Made by a program: the position numbers and the translations under genes. The notes beneath the pieces are model-generated. The model had not been told where the DNA came from. It searched no databases and worked only from the letters and a program-made list of their open reading frames with translations. Below, in pieces: positions 9,019 to 17,860 of a stretch of DNA of 64,000 nucleotides. The DNA is from Armatimonadota bacterium (GTDB lineage Bacteria; Armatimonadota; JADLDR01). The stretch is from NCBI GenBank assembly GCA_020846535.1, contig JADLDR010000199.1, forward strand, positions 1 to 64,000, given 5' to 3'. Positions within the stretch are counted from its first letter, which is position 1; each line of letters begins with the position of its first letter.

Positions 9019-9347
9019 TTTTTCACCACCGATGAACACCGATAAAAGCAGGATCAAAACAGATATTCTTTTAGACTTTCGCTGAGGAGGGGGACCCTTT
9101 AGCGCCGTCCCGAATCCATGCCCGGCGAAAGTCCTATTTTTAACTCAAGTTGCTACCTACCCGAATTGAGGCCGATGCGGGGTAGGGGCGCGATGCATCG
9201 CGTCCAACGGCCTTGCAGGGCGCAATGCATCGCGCCCCTACCGCGGAAAACGGGACGGGTCCCGGGCTAGGTGGCGACTGGGGTTATTTTTATCCGTCTT
9301 TAATCCGCGTTCATCCGCTCTGATCGGTGTTCATCGGTGGTGAAAAA
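9019..9347. repeat. 25-bp perfect inverted repeat pair flanking a repeat cluster
   Basis: The 25 bases at 9019-9043 (TTTTTCACCACCGATG... ending ACACCGAT) are perfectly complementary to 9323-9347. The right arm is the end of a degenerate 10-bp periodic array (units such as ATCCGCGTTC, ATCCGCTCTG, ATCGGTGTTC) spanning about 9287-9347. Between the arms lies MITE-like copy 1 (9141-9286). No gene is present in 8948-9373. Confidence 0.75.
9141..9286. repeat. MITE-like element, family B copy 1
   Basis: The left terminal repeat TAACTCAAGTTGCTACCTAC and the right terminal repeat GGCTAGGTGGCGACTGGGGT are imperfect inverses of each other. The 146-bp interior carries GTAGGGGCGCGATGCATCGCG and GATGCATCGCGCCCCTAC palindromes. 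Copies 2 to 4 are at 18526, 31772 and 34783. Confidence 0.7.
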
Positions 9348-9373
9348 GCGCCCCCGGTGACGCCCCTATCGGC

Positions 9374-11416
9374 CTACCCCGCCTGTTGCAGGCGTTCCTT
9401 CATGCGCTCGTTTTTGAGCCGGAGGAGGTCGGTCAGGCGGCGGCAGTTGGTCTGGATGCGGCGGAGTACCTCGGGTTTGAAGAGAGCGACCCATTCCCGG
9501 GGCACGGTATGGCCGCCTTTGAGGGTTCCGGCGAGCATGGCGGCGCGGCCTGAGATGGTGTCCGAATCGCGCCCGATGTTAGTTCCCCCGATGGCGGCCT
9601 GGCGGACGTCGGCTTTCGACACCTTGAGCATGGCGAGAGAGAATCCGAAAAGCTCCAGCGGGTCGATCTGGTGGTAAAGGAGGCACTTCTCGTAGAGGGC
9701 GTGACGGACGGCGAACACATCGTCATAGCTGTCGGCGACCTCCAGGCAGGCGGAGAGGTAGTCGTAGGCGTTGTCCCAGACGCGCCGGTCGAAGGTGTTG
9801 AGCCTGGTTTTCGGGGAGGCATTCAGGACGGCCTGGCAGACGCTGTCGACGGTGGCCTCCGGCCTCATGGCCTCACAGACGGCCACGCTCAGGAGGCCCG
9901 CTGCCAGGTTGTCCAGGCCGCGCTGGTACATATAGGAAATGGCGGTGGCGTCGGCAAGGGCGAACTCCGGGTCGGCGATGTGGTAGAGGCCGACCGGCTC
10001 CATGCACATGACGGTCGAGCCGGTCACCTGGGTCCAGTGGCCGGTGATGCGGGGGTCCCAGCCCGCCCGGATCAGGTCGTAGCAGTGTCCCATGCAGTTC
10101 AGGAAGAAGTGGTTCCGGTCCAGCTTTTCATGCCAGGTTTGGCCGAAGTGCCGCGCCATGACGGGCTGGCCCTCGCGCTCCAGGTAGGTTTCCACCAGGA
10201 GCATCGCCATCTGGTTGTCATCCTCGGTTTCGAGCATCCGGGGGTAGAGTACCGTCTTGATGCCGCCCGGGTGCGCTTTATCGATCTCCCAGTAATAGCG
10301 GCCCTCCACGGGAGACCCCATGGCATTGCCGATGGCCCCGGCCAGGATGCAGCCGTAAACCTTATCGAAAAGGAGCGAGCCGTCTGTCCCTTCGGTTGCG
10401 ACCAGGGAATCCACCACGGAAACCGCATCGCGCTCTTTTTCTACCCGGCGGGCCGTGATATCCATGATGGGCAGCCAGGGCGAGGTGACCGGTTCCGCCC
10501 ATTCCCGCCACTCATCGGGAAGCGCCGCTGCACCGTGCAATGCGCCCAGAATGGCCCCGGCGACGACGGCGCTCACCAGGGAGTTCTCGCCGGTGGCGGC
10601 TAAAAGGAGGTTCAGCGCCTTCCGGGGTTCTTGCCCATAGCGCCGGAGGACGGGGAGGATGAAGGCCAGGGGGTTATACATCCAGTACCAGGTTGTGTTA
10701 TGCAGGCTGGCGCGGCCCCGGCTGGCGAGCCACCAGGCCAGGAAGGTCGGTTCGTCCATCCCGAGCTGGCGTAAAGGGGAATCGAGGTCGTAAAAAAGCT
10801 CCTTGTTGTGCCGGTGCGCGATCTTGAGAACCGTCTCGATGATCGTTTCGGGGGAGGCTCCTTCGGCGAAGGCCGCCGAGACCGCGGCGGCGCAGAGGCC
10901 CGCCCAGTCGGCTCCCAGGCGCGGCTGGGTGACCGAGGCCAGTTCCACCCCGTCCAGATAGGCGTATTCGGGCCGGGCGAAATGGTAGAGGCCGACCGCG
11001 GGCATGGCGGCGCAGATATAGCCGCAGGGGACGTTGCCGATACCGCTGATGCGCGGGTGCATCCCTTCTCTGAGGATTTCCTGGGTGGTGTGTACCGTGT
11101 CCCAGGTGAAGACCGGCCTGGCGATATCTTCGTCGTCTTTGAGAAGGGCCGCGAAGTCCTCCGGCAGCGCCCGGCCCTCTTTTTGCAGGTAGACCTTCAT
11201 CCCCAGCGCGAGGAACGGCAGGGCCGAGGAATAGTCTGTCCGGTGCGGGTCTTCGGTGACGCCCGGCACCGGCTCGGGGCGCAGCCCCAGCATCTCCTCC
11301 GGCTGCGACACCCTGAAGGCATCGGGCCGCGCCAGCCGGGCATAGGCCAGTTCGGCCCCGACCGCCGCGCCGGTCAGGCAGCCTTTCATCTTGTCGGTCC
11401 ATGTGGAATCTGACAT
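9374..11416 (-). CDS. Internally duplicated ADP-ribosylglycohydrolase-family protein
   Basis: A 680-residue protein about twice the usual family length. The C-terminal half (about 355-660) looks like an ADP-ribosylglycohydrolase (ARH/DraG) fold: GAIGNAMGSPVEG opens it, EDDNQMA (about 396) replaces the usual (S/T)DDTQ metal motif, and GRDSDTI (about 614) matches the GGDTDT motif. The N-terminal half repeats the layout (GCLTGAAVGAELAY; PAVGLYHFARPEY versus EPVGLYHIADPEF in the C-half) but lacks both acidic motifs, so it is probably a degenerate, non-catalytic copy. It is the last gene of a minus-strand operon, 12 bases after the Gfo/Idh/MocA gene. Substrates in this branch are unknown. A nucleoside or glycan linkage is as plausible as ADP-ribosyl-protein. 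Confidence 0.82.
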   Translation of the reverse strand: MSDSTWTDKMKGCLTGAAVGAELAYARLARPDAFRVSQPEEMLGLRPEPVPGVTEDPHRTDYSSALPFLALGMKVYLQKEGRALPEDFAALLKDDEDIARPVFTWDTVHTTQEILREGMHPRISGIGNVPCGYICAAMPAVGLYHFARPEYAYLDGVELASVTQPRLGADWAGLCAAAVSAAFAEGASPETIIETVLKIAHRHNKELFYDLDSPLRQLGMDEPTFLAWWLASRGRASLHNTTWYWMYNPLAFILPVLRRYGQEPRKALNLLLAATGENSLVSAVVAGAILGALHGAAALPDEWREWAEPVTSPWLPIMDITARRVEKERDAVSVVDSLVATEGTDGSLLFDKVYGCILAGAIGNAMGSPVEGRYYWEIDKAHPGGIKTVLYPRMLETEDDNQMAMLLVETYLEREGQPVMARHFGQTWHEKLDRNHFFLNCMGHCYDLIRAGWDPRITGHWTQVTGSTVMCMEPVGLYHIADPEFALADATAISYMYQRGLDNLAAGLLSVAVCEAMRPEATVDSVCQAVLNASPKTRLNTFDRRVWDNAYDYLSACLEVADSYDDVFAVRHALYEKCLLYHQIDPLELFGFSLAMLKVSKADVRQAAIGGTNIGRDSDTISGRAAMLAGTLKGGHTVPREWVALFKPEVLRRIQTNCRRLTDLLRLKNERMKERLQQAG

Positions 11417-11428
11417 GATCGAATCTCC

Positions 11429-12430
11429 TTATACCTTCGGGATGTCCAGCCCGCACTGGCCGGTGTCGGCGGCCCGCTGGGCGATCAGGGTGGCGAGAGA
11501 GCATTGCAGCCCTTCGTCGGCGGTGCGGAGCATGGGAGCGCCCTCCAGCAGGTAGTGGGCGAGATCGGTGAAGGGATGCTGCCACCTGGGGTCGGTGGCA
11601 GGCTCCAGGTAGCGTTCTTTTTGGCCCGATGGCCGAAGGAGGAGGCCGTTGCGATCATCGACGAGGGCGTCGCCGGAGGCTCCCTGGATGAAGCATCGCC
11701 AGTTGGAGGCATGGCCTTCGGGGATCAGATAGTCGACCTGGCCGAAGGCGGTGGCCCCGCCCTCCATCCGGTAATACGCCTGGCCGAAGGACTCGAAATC
11801 GGGCTCCTGGGGAACGCCCGCCTTCGCCCCGGCGGCGGAAAGCACGGCAGTCATCCGCTGGCCGGCGATCCACTGGATGTAATCGACGCCGTGGCCCAGC
11901 AGGTCGTTGATGATGCCCCCGTGCTTGCCGGGCCGGTAATACCATTTCGGGCGGACCTGATAGGCCAGGGAGTGCGGGCCGGAGGTGATGCAGGTGACGA
12001 TTTCGCCGATCTCCCCCTGCTGGATCGGCGCGGCGGTCTGGAACCAGAAGTGGCGGAGGCTGAAATCCACGCCCACCTCCAGATCATTCTCGCGGGAGAG
12101 GCGCACGATCTCCCATAACTCGCTTTCGGCGGTGCAGAGAGGCTTGTCGGAGAAGATGTGCTTGCCCGCCTTCAGCCCCGCGATGACGGCCTCTCCCCGG
12201 TCGGCGAACGCCTCGCAGACCACCAGCATATTGAAGGCGGCGCTTTCCAGCAGTTGGGTATGGCTGTCGTAGCGGATATCGAGGCCGAAGTCGCGCTCGT
12301 ATCTCTCGCGGGTGATCGGATCGCTTTCGGCCACGGCGGCGATCTCGACAGACGGATCCTGCCGGGCGGCCTGAAGGACTCCCTGGATGTGGCCGTGTTT
12401 CAGGCCCGCAATCGCGATTTTCATCGCCAT
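11429..12430 (-). CDS. Gfo/Idh/MocA-family oxidoreductase
   Basis: A 333-residue NAD(P)-dependent sugar or inositol dehydrogenase-like protein. The N-terminal Rossmann strand (KIAIAGLKHGHIQGVL) is followed by the K-P catalytic motif SDKPLC (K96-P97) and a C-terminal alpha/beta domain containing GHGVDYIQW, the usual H-x3-D position. AGGAG lies 9 bases before the first ATG. A second ATG two codons in is possible. It lies between a sialidase-like gene (16-base gap) and the duplicated ADP-ribosylglycohydrolase (12-base gap), so it is probably co-transcribed in glycan catabolism. The exact sugar is not predictable. Confidence 0.88.
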   Translation of the reverse strand: MAMKIAIAGLKHGHIQGVLQAARQDPSVEIAAVAESDPITRERYERDFGLDIRYDSHTQLLESAAFNMLVVCEAFADRGEAVIAGLKAGKHIFSDKPLCTAESELWEIVRLSRENDLEVGVDFSLRHFWFQTAAPIQQGEIGEIVTCITSGPHSLAYQVRPKWYYRPGKHGGIINDLLGHGVDYIQWIAGQRMTAVLSAAGAKAGVPQEPDFESFGQAYYRMEGGATAFGQVDYLIPEGHASNWRCFIQGASGDALVDDRNGLLLRPSGQKERYLEPATDPRWQHPFTDLAHYLLEGAPMLRTADEGLQCSLATLIAQRAADTGQCGLDIPKV

Positions 12431-12446
12431 AAGGTTCGGCTCCTTT

Positions 12447-13094
12447 CTATTCGTGCGCCTGTTCTACCCAGGCGCAGTTAAAGCGGGCGATGCCGACATT
12501 GGACCGCCCGTTTTTTGTGGTTTCCCACCAGGCAAGCAGAATCGTCCCGTCCTCCGCTTGAGCCGCCGAGGGGTAGCTGGCCTGGACGTAAGAAGGGCTG
12601 CCCTCGCTGCCTGTTTCCGGCTCGGTGATAACGCGGGGCGGGAACCAGGTTCGGCATTCGTCCGCGCTGGCGGAGGCCAGGGTATCGCTGCGGCTGTAGG
12701 GCGGGTAGGGCGAGGGAACGAAAGTGGCGTAGACGGTGATGCGCTTCCCATCGCAAAGGATATGGGGGTCGGCGATATAGCCCTCCTGCGGGCATTCCAT
12801 TACGCGAACCGGCCTGGACCAGCTTTTTCCGGCGTCCCCGGTGCGGGCGATCCAGACAGCCTTCAGATCCACGAAGGCGTAGTAAATCAACCCGTCCCCG
12901 GCGCGAGCTAGGTTCGGCAGATAGCTCCTGTCTTTCAATTCCGACAGCAGATGCCCTTTTTCGATGAATGGGGCGGCGTTCATGGTTGAACCACTCCGTT
13001 GCGTGATGCGCGCCAGCGCCCGGCCCGAACGGGGCAGAAGATCGAGAGCCAGCCCGCCGTTTTTCGAGGAGAGGCCGCATTGATAGCCAATCAT
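12447..13094 (-). CDS. Short sialidase-like (BNR/Asp-box) protein
   Basis: A 215-residue beta-propeller fragment with one clear Asp-box (TGDAGKSW) and one degenerate box (SADECRTW). It lacks a signal peptide, and at this length it holds only about half of a six-bladed sialidase propeller. Its ATG overlaps the stop of the upstream sialidase-like gene (ATGA), so translation is probably coupled. An internal ATG near 12981 is an alternative start. It may be an accessory partner of the longer protein or the remainder of a truncated paralogue. Confidence 0.7.
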   Translation of the reverse strand: MIGYQCGLSSKNGGLALDLLPRSGRALARITQRSGSTMNAAPFIEKGHLLSELKDRSYLPNLARAGDGLIYYAFVDLKAVWIARTGDAGKSWSRPVRVMECPQEGYIADPHILCDGKRITVYATFVPSPYPPYSRSDTLASASADECRTWFPPRVITEPETGSEGSPSYVQASYPSAAQAEDGTILLAWWETTKNGRSNVGIARFNCAWVEQAHE

Positions 13095-14476
13095 TTTAGC
13101 CGTATCACATATTTATAGACGCTCGCCTGGTAGACGTTCTCGTATTGGCCGTAGGGCGACAGGTATATCTCGAAGGCATGGGTGCGGCGGTTTTCGAAGA
13201 CGTAGAAGTTGGAAAACTGGACGGCTTTGGTGTGGCGGGCGGGGTCGTAGTCGTCGATAACGGTGAGGGTGGCGCGTTTGAGGGCGGGCCTGGTTTCATC
13301 GATTTCGGCGATGTGGAAGGGATAGCGCGGCGAGTTGCCCTGTGTCTGTGTAGGGCTGATATTGCCGAACCAGTAGAGCTTTTTCGTTTTCGAATGGCGG
13401 AGTATTTTTGCCATCGTTGCAGGAGAGTAGAACTGCGAGCCGTCATCGTAGCGCCAGTCGGTGACCTGACTCCAGGTTTTACCCTGGTCGCGGGAAAGGG
13501 CGTACCAGTGCCTTCCCGGGGCATCTGGATCGGATGCCCCGGCGTTGGTTCCGCGGATGTCCAGGAGAAGCGTTCCGTTCTGAAGCTGCGCCAGCCAGGG
13601 TTCGGCAAGGTAGCCGGAGAGGTTTCGGGGGATCGTAACCGGGGCGGAAGGTTCCCAGCGGTAGGCTTCGAGGGCTTTGTCCCATTTGCCGATGAAACAC
13701 CGGATGCCGCTGAGGGTGTCCGGCTGGCCGTCCGGGCCGGTCGTTTTGACGGGCGTATCGGCTGCGAAGATAACCCCGCCGCCTTTCAGGGGGATGGTTC
13801 GGTAGTAGTAGACGGCGGAGTTGGTTGCCATGAAGGCCGGGTTCCGCTCCTGACCGGGGCTATAATCGGGGCCGTCCTCGTAGCGGATCATCCCGCCTTC
13901 CTGCCAGGTCCGGCCGTTATCGCCGGAGGTGCGCCAGAAGGTGTGGTAATTGGTGTTTTTCAGGCCGACCTTTCGGGGATCGCCTTCGAAGGAGGCCAGG
14001 CTGTAGGGCTGGACCATCAACTTCGATTCCGGGTCGTAGCAGCCTGCGGACGCGCCGACCGGGACGAATTTCTGAATCGAGTGGCCCCCTTTGAAATATA
14101 TATCGTAATCGGCGGCAGGCTCCCACTGCGACCAGGTTTTGCCGTTGTCGTCAGAACGGCGCATCTCGGCGTCCTGGTATACGTCGTCAAAGACCTGGTA
14201 GGTCAGCGCCTCGAACCGGCGAAGACCGGTATGGCCTTCGTAGTCGCAGCAGAGAACGGAACTGACATCGGGCCTGGGGTAGGGGATGTACAGTTGCCTC
14301 TCCACCGTTCCCAGGACGCCTTCCCGCCGGTAGGCTTTGCCGATCTCGGCCTCCAGTCCGGGCGCTTTGACGGCGGTGGCGCGGGAGATGCGCCCGGCAT
14401 CCTGAGCGGCGGCAGGCGGCGGGCAAAGGAGGGAAAGGGCGAAGACAGCAAGCAGAATCACGGCACAGGCAGGCAT
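13091..14476 (-). CDS. Secreted sialidase / exo-alpha-glycosidase-like beta-propeller protein
   Basis: A 461-residue exported protein with a signal peptide (residues 1-25, cleavage near AAAQ). Three Asp-boxes are visible (SDDNGKTW about 108, SGDNGRTW about 187, SRDQGKTW about 332), the hallmark of six-bladed sialidase/BNR propellers. It is the first gene of a minus-strand operon continuing into a short sialidase-like gene, a Gfo/Idh/MocA oxidoreductase and a duplicated ADP-ribosylglycohydrolase. Family proteins cleave terminal sialic acids or related sugars, but many members with these repeats are uncharacterised, so the substrate is left open. Confidence 0.82.
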   Translation of the reverse strand: MPACAVILLAVFALSLLCPPPAAAQDAGRISRATAVKAPGLEAEIGKAYRREGVLGTVERQLYIPYPRPDVSSVLCCDYEGHTGLRRFEALTYQVFDDVYQDAEMRRSDDNGKTWSQWEPAADYDIYFKGGHSIQKFVPVGASAGCYDPESKLMVQPYSLASFEGDPRKVGLKNTNYHTFWRTSGDNGRTWQEGGMIRYEDGPDYSPGQERNPAFMATNSAVYYYRTIPLKGGGVIFAADTPVKTTGPDGQPDTLSGIRCFIGKWDKALEAYRWEPSAPVTIPRNLSGYLAEPWLAQLQNGTLLLDIRGTNAGASDPDAPGRHWYALSRDQGKTWSQVTDWRYDDGSQFYSPATMAKILRHSKTKKLYWFGNISPTQTQGNSPRYPFHIAEIDETRPALKRATLTVIDDYDPARHTKAVQFSNFYVFENRRTHAFEIYLSPYGQYENVYQASVYKYVIRLK

Positions 14477-14859
14477 GAACAGACCTCCGGAAGATCGAGT
14501 ATAAAACGACGCAACCGGATTCGGGGCGTTGGCGAAAAATCCTTCTATCGGGCCGCCACGGATGACAGGATAGGCATTCGCATCCTGGCGGCCCTCTCGC
14601 CGCCTGTGCCTGTCGTGACGACTCCAGAATGGCTGCGCTTCTGGCAGGATCCCTCGCTGCCGCCTCCGAGGAGATGAGCCATGCCCTCAGCCGCATCGAA
14701 ACCTGCGCCAGCTTCCTCCCTCATGCCGCGCACCCGCTTCGAGACTGGTGGGAATCGCTTCGGGGCGAGCGGTAGTGATATACAGACAAAGTGTAAAAGC
14801 GAGAGAGGGAACGGCCATGGCCGTTCCCTCTCTTATTAATGGAAAAAGGAGCGATTGCT
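14477..14859. other. Intergenic region, no gene seen
   Basis: This contains the upstream region of the sialidase operon (no strong promoter recognised) and, at 14802-14833, a perfect palindrome described separately. No coding potential distinct from shadows was seen. Confidence 0.6.
14802..14833 (-). terminator. Perfect 32-base palindrome, probable terminator
   Basis: The arms AGAGAGGGAACGGCCA and its exact complement meet at CCATGG. On the minus strand it is followed by GCTTTT, consistent with a rho-independent terminator after the minus-strand genes ending at 14860. Confidence 0.6.
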
Positions 14860-15282
14860 TTACAAAGCGTCTCCGACAAAGCGAGAGCAATGGCTCCACA
14901 GGTCTTCGGCCTTATACCATTTGGCATGACCATCCGCAAATATCAGGTTCTCGCCTCCTGTGTGACGGGCGTTGGATGGGATTCTCAGGGATTCCGTGCA
15001 GACTGCACCGCAGGCGTTCGCATAGGCTCCCCGCCGAATGCCGCAGGTGAGCGCAAAGGGGCCGTCCATGAAAACGAGGAATTCCGCAGGCTTTTTGATG
15101 GCCGCCAAAGCGCGCCATCTCGCCTGATCGTTGAATCCTATGCCCACATAGGCTCCGATAAACTCCTTCGGATATTGCCAGTTCCCCGTAACGCCCATTT
15201 CCGCTGTTTCCCGCGTGGAACCCGCAGGGTAAGGTTCGACAGCCTTTGTGCGGTTGTTTATTCGGAAAACCGCCCAATGCAC
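14860..15282 (-). pseudogene. C-terminal remnant of a prepilin-like (DUF1559-type) protein
   Basis: This 140-residue frame matches the C-terminal half of prepilin-like proteins such as the one at 41714-42487. It contains ARHTGGENLIFADGHAKWY, the H-x9-DG motif. The N-terminal [10 protein letters not shown] leader and transmembrane helix are missing. The frame starts 10 bases after the stop of the GH38 mannosidase, so the 5' part seems to have been lost. It could still be translated behind the mannosidase, but without the leader it could not enter the pilin pathway. Confidence 0.7.
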
Positions 15283-15291
15283 AATAATCGA

Positions 15292-17730
15292 TCAAGTTCC
15301 CTTCCTCTCCTCCAGCAGATTCACTTCTTCCACCTCCGACCCGTTCTCCCGGGACACGCGCCAGCTTTTGATCTCATGCGGTTCGAAGACGGCCTGCCAG
15401 GAGAGATGGAGACAGGGCAGATGCACCGTTGCCTGGGATCGCCTGCCTGCGGTTTCGTACCCCCGTATGATGATCGCTTCGCCTTCTTCGGCCTTTTTGA
15501 GAACGCTGAGGAGGATGTTGTCCGGTTCGGCGTCCAGGAAGGCGCATTCCGCAGGCATGGGGCCGCTGTGGGCGTACTCGTTGACCCACAGCGGCAGGAC
15601 ATTCAGCTCCCAGGCGCGGCGCGGGATGGCGGCTTCCTGCCAACCGCCCCGGTGGGGAACCAGACGATAAGTGATCGTCTGGAGGCCCTGGTCGAGATAG
15701 GCGTACCGCCGGTCGGGGTCCAGCGCGGAGGGGTCGTGATGGGCGCAGGCGGGGCTGCGGAGGAGGCTCATCCGCATCTCGGCAGCCAGGGCGTCGAAGC
15801 CGTATTTGCAATCGTTCAGGAGCGCGACGCCGTAGGGAATCCGCTCTCCGCCGTCTGTCCGGGTGCAGCCGGAGAGGTCGAGCCACTGCTGGCCCGGCTC
15901 CTCCTCGCCGTTGGCCGGACGGCGGATATGCCCGTAGGCGATATCATAGGTCGCTTCCGGCTCTTCCAGGCGCAGGGGGAAGGCGAGCTTGAGCATCTTC
16001 CGCTCCTCCTGCCAGTTGGCGGTCAGCCGGCACTCGATGATGTCCAGATCGCGGTAGAGGTAAAGCCTCTGCGTCGCCTGGGAGCGGCCCCACCGCGTTT
16101 CGATCCGCAGGCAGGCCCGCACCGGCCCCTCCTCCTCGATGGCGATATTCGCCTCCCCGAAGCGGCCTATCTCGCTGCGGAAGGAGGAGACATCGTGGCT
16201 CCAGGTATCGCTGGGATCATCGATCACGATGCAGGTATTGCCCGGGGCGGCCAGGGTCTCCACCTGGCTGCGCTTATCGTAAAGACGGATCAGGTGGCCG
16301 GTGGCCGGGTCCGCCTCCAGCCGCCAGAAATCGTTTTCCAGGAAATGCGGCCCGGCGGAAAGCATCCCGGCGGGTTCCGGGACGGGTTTTGCGACGCCCT
16401 GCCGGAAAAGGCGGTAGCCGAGGGCGGGGAGGCGGGCCGTGAAGCAGGAACGGCTCTGCCCGGCGGTCGTGGTCGGCTGGACGGACTGGGCGAGAACCGG
16501 ATGGCCGCCCGCATCGCAGACGGAGGCGGAGCCGCGCTCGATCTCCACCGGAACGGTGACCGGCCAGGGGAGCGGATTGAAGACCGCCAGGGCCGACCCC
16601 TCCCCGCGGGTGTCGATCTGCCCGGTCAGCGATTGGAGGGAATAGTGGAGGGCGCGGCTTCCCAGGGTGGCCGCATGGCCGAAGAGGTCGCGGGCGTCCT
16701 CATAGCCTTCCGGAAGGCTCGTTCCGGCCATGATATCATGGAACTGGTTGAAGAGCAGGGACTCCCAGGCTTCGGCCAGCGAGTCCTGCGGATAGGGGCG
16801 GGCCAGGGACAGCCAGGCGACGGAAGCGAACCGTTCGGCGGCCATCAAAAGATGTTCGACGCGCCGGTTCTGGCGCTTGACCTCCGAATGGGCGGTATAG
16901 CAGCCACGCGCGTGGTGCTGCAAATCGTCGGCCACGACCGGCACAGCGGCCCCTTGCGCCATCTCCTGCCTGACGGATGCGAAATAATCTTTCAGGCGGC
17001 TCAGGCGGACGAAAGGCATACCCTCTTTGCCTGCGATTTCGAGTAAGGATTCGATATTGCGGACGGTCGGGCCGCCGCCGTGGTTGCCGACCCCATAGAA
17101 GACGGTGTAATCGCTGACATATCCGGGCCGGGCGGCGTGGTTGGCAAGGACGTGTTCCGTCAGGTCGTCCGACCAGGTGCAATAAGCGCGGGAGAGGCGG
17201 CAGGCGAGCGCCTGCGATCCGTCGGGGGACTGCCAGAGGAAGAGGTTGCCGGGCAGATCCTTTTCATGGGGGCCGGGGCGCATGAAGACATAGCTGTCCA
17301 GCCCGGCCTGCCTGAGAATTTGAGGCAGGCTGCCCGCATGTCCGAAGGTGTCGGGATTGTAGCCGACCGACGCCCGGACACCCAGTTCCTTCTCGAAGAA
17401 CCGCTGCCCGTAGAGCGCCTGACGGACGAGTGATTCCCCGCAGGGGATATTGGCATCGGGCTGTATCCACCAGCCGCCGACGATTTCCCATCTCCCCTCC
17501 CGAACGCGCTGCCGGATCTCGTCCAGCATGTCGGGGTCTGTCCGGGCCAGCATCGCATAGAAGGCTGCGGAACTGCCGGTAAAAATGAAGTCAGGGAACT
17601 CCTCCATCCGGTCCAGGGCGGAGCGGAACGTGGCACGGGTCGTCTCCAAACCCTCCGGCCACCGCCAGAGCCAGACCGGATCGATGTGGGCATTCCCGAT
17701 AGCATGCAAGGTGGGTCGAGTGCCGGGCAT
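15292..17730 (-). CDS. Alpha-mannosidase, glycoside hydrolase family 38
   Basis: An 812-residue GH38 enzyme that hydrolyses alpha-mannosides using a zinc ion. Visible signatures are NAHIDPVWLWRWPEG (zinc ligands H15 and D17) and YNPDTFGHAG with the predicted nucleophile D127, followed by the middle helical domain (YTAHSEVKRQNRR) and C-terminal beta domains. A longer frame exists upstream, but its first 144 codons only shadow the opposite-strand YHS gene. The ATG at 17730 is preceded by GAGGAGG at 11 bases and begins directly with the conserved strand. No signal peptide is seen, so it is probably cytoplasmic and acts on imported mannosides. The prepilin remnant follows immediately downstream. 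Confidence 0.92.
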   Translation of the reverse strand: MPGTRPTLHAIGNAHIDPVWLWRWPEGLETTRATFRSALDRMEEFPDFIFTGSSAAFYAMLARTDPDMLDEIRQRVREGRWEIVGGWWIQPDANIPCGESLVRQALYGQRFFEKELGVRASVGYNPDTFGHAGSLPQILRQAGLDSYVFMRPGPHEKDLPGNLFLWQSPDGSQALACRLSRAYCTWSDDLTEHVLANHAARPGYVSDYTVFYGVGNHGGGPTVRNIESLLEIAGKEGMPFVRLSRLKDYFASVRQEMAQGAAVPVVADDLQHHARGCYTAHSEVKRQNRRVEHLLMAAERFASVAWLSLARPYPQDSLAEAWESLLFNQFHDIMAGTSLPEGYEDARDLFGHAATLGSRALHYSLQSLTGQIDTRGEGSALAVFNPLPWPVTVPVEIERGSASVCDAGGHPVLAQSVQPTTTAGQSRSCFTARLPALGYRLFRQGVAKPVPEPAGMLSAGPHFLENDFWRLEADPATGHLIRLYDKRSQVETLAAPGNTCIVIDDPSDTWSHDVSSFRSEIGRFGEANIAIEEEGPVRACLRIETRWGRSQATQRLYLYRDLDIIECRLTANWQEERKMLKLAFPLRLEEPEATYDIAYGHIRRPANGEEEPGQQWLDLSGCTRTDGGERIPYGVALLNDCKYGFDALAAEMRMSLLRSPACAHHDPSALDPDRRYAYLDQGLQTITYRLVPHRGGWQEAAIPRRAWELNVLPLWVNEYAHSGPMPAECAFLDAEPDNILLSVLKKAEEGEAIIIRGYETAGRRSQATVHLPCLHLSWQAVFEPHEIKSWRVSRENGSEVEEVNLLEERKGT

Positions 17731-17860
17731 GTTGCGGATAACCTCCTCATGATGTCCCTGCCAAGAATATGCCGAATACTTCTCCGCCTGCCGGAAAAAT
17801 CCTTCAGAAAGAGGGAACCGGCAAGCAGGCAGGGGTGTCGGAACATCAGGAGGTGTTTTT

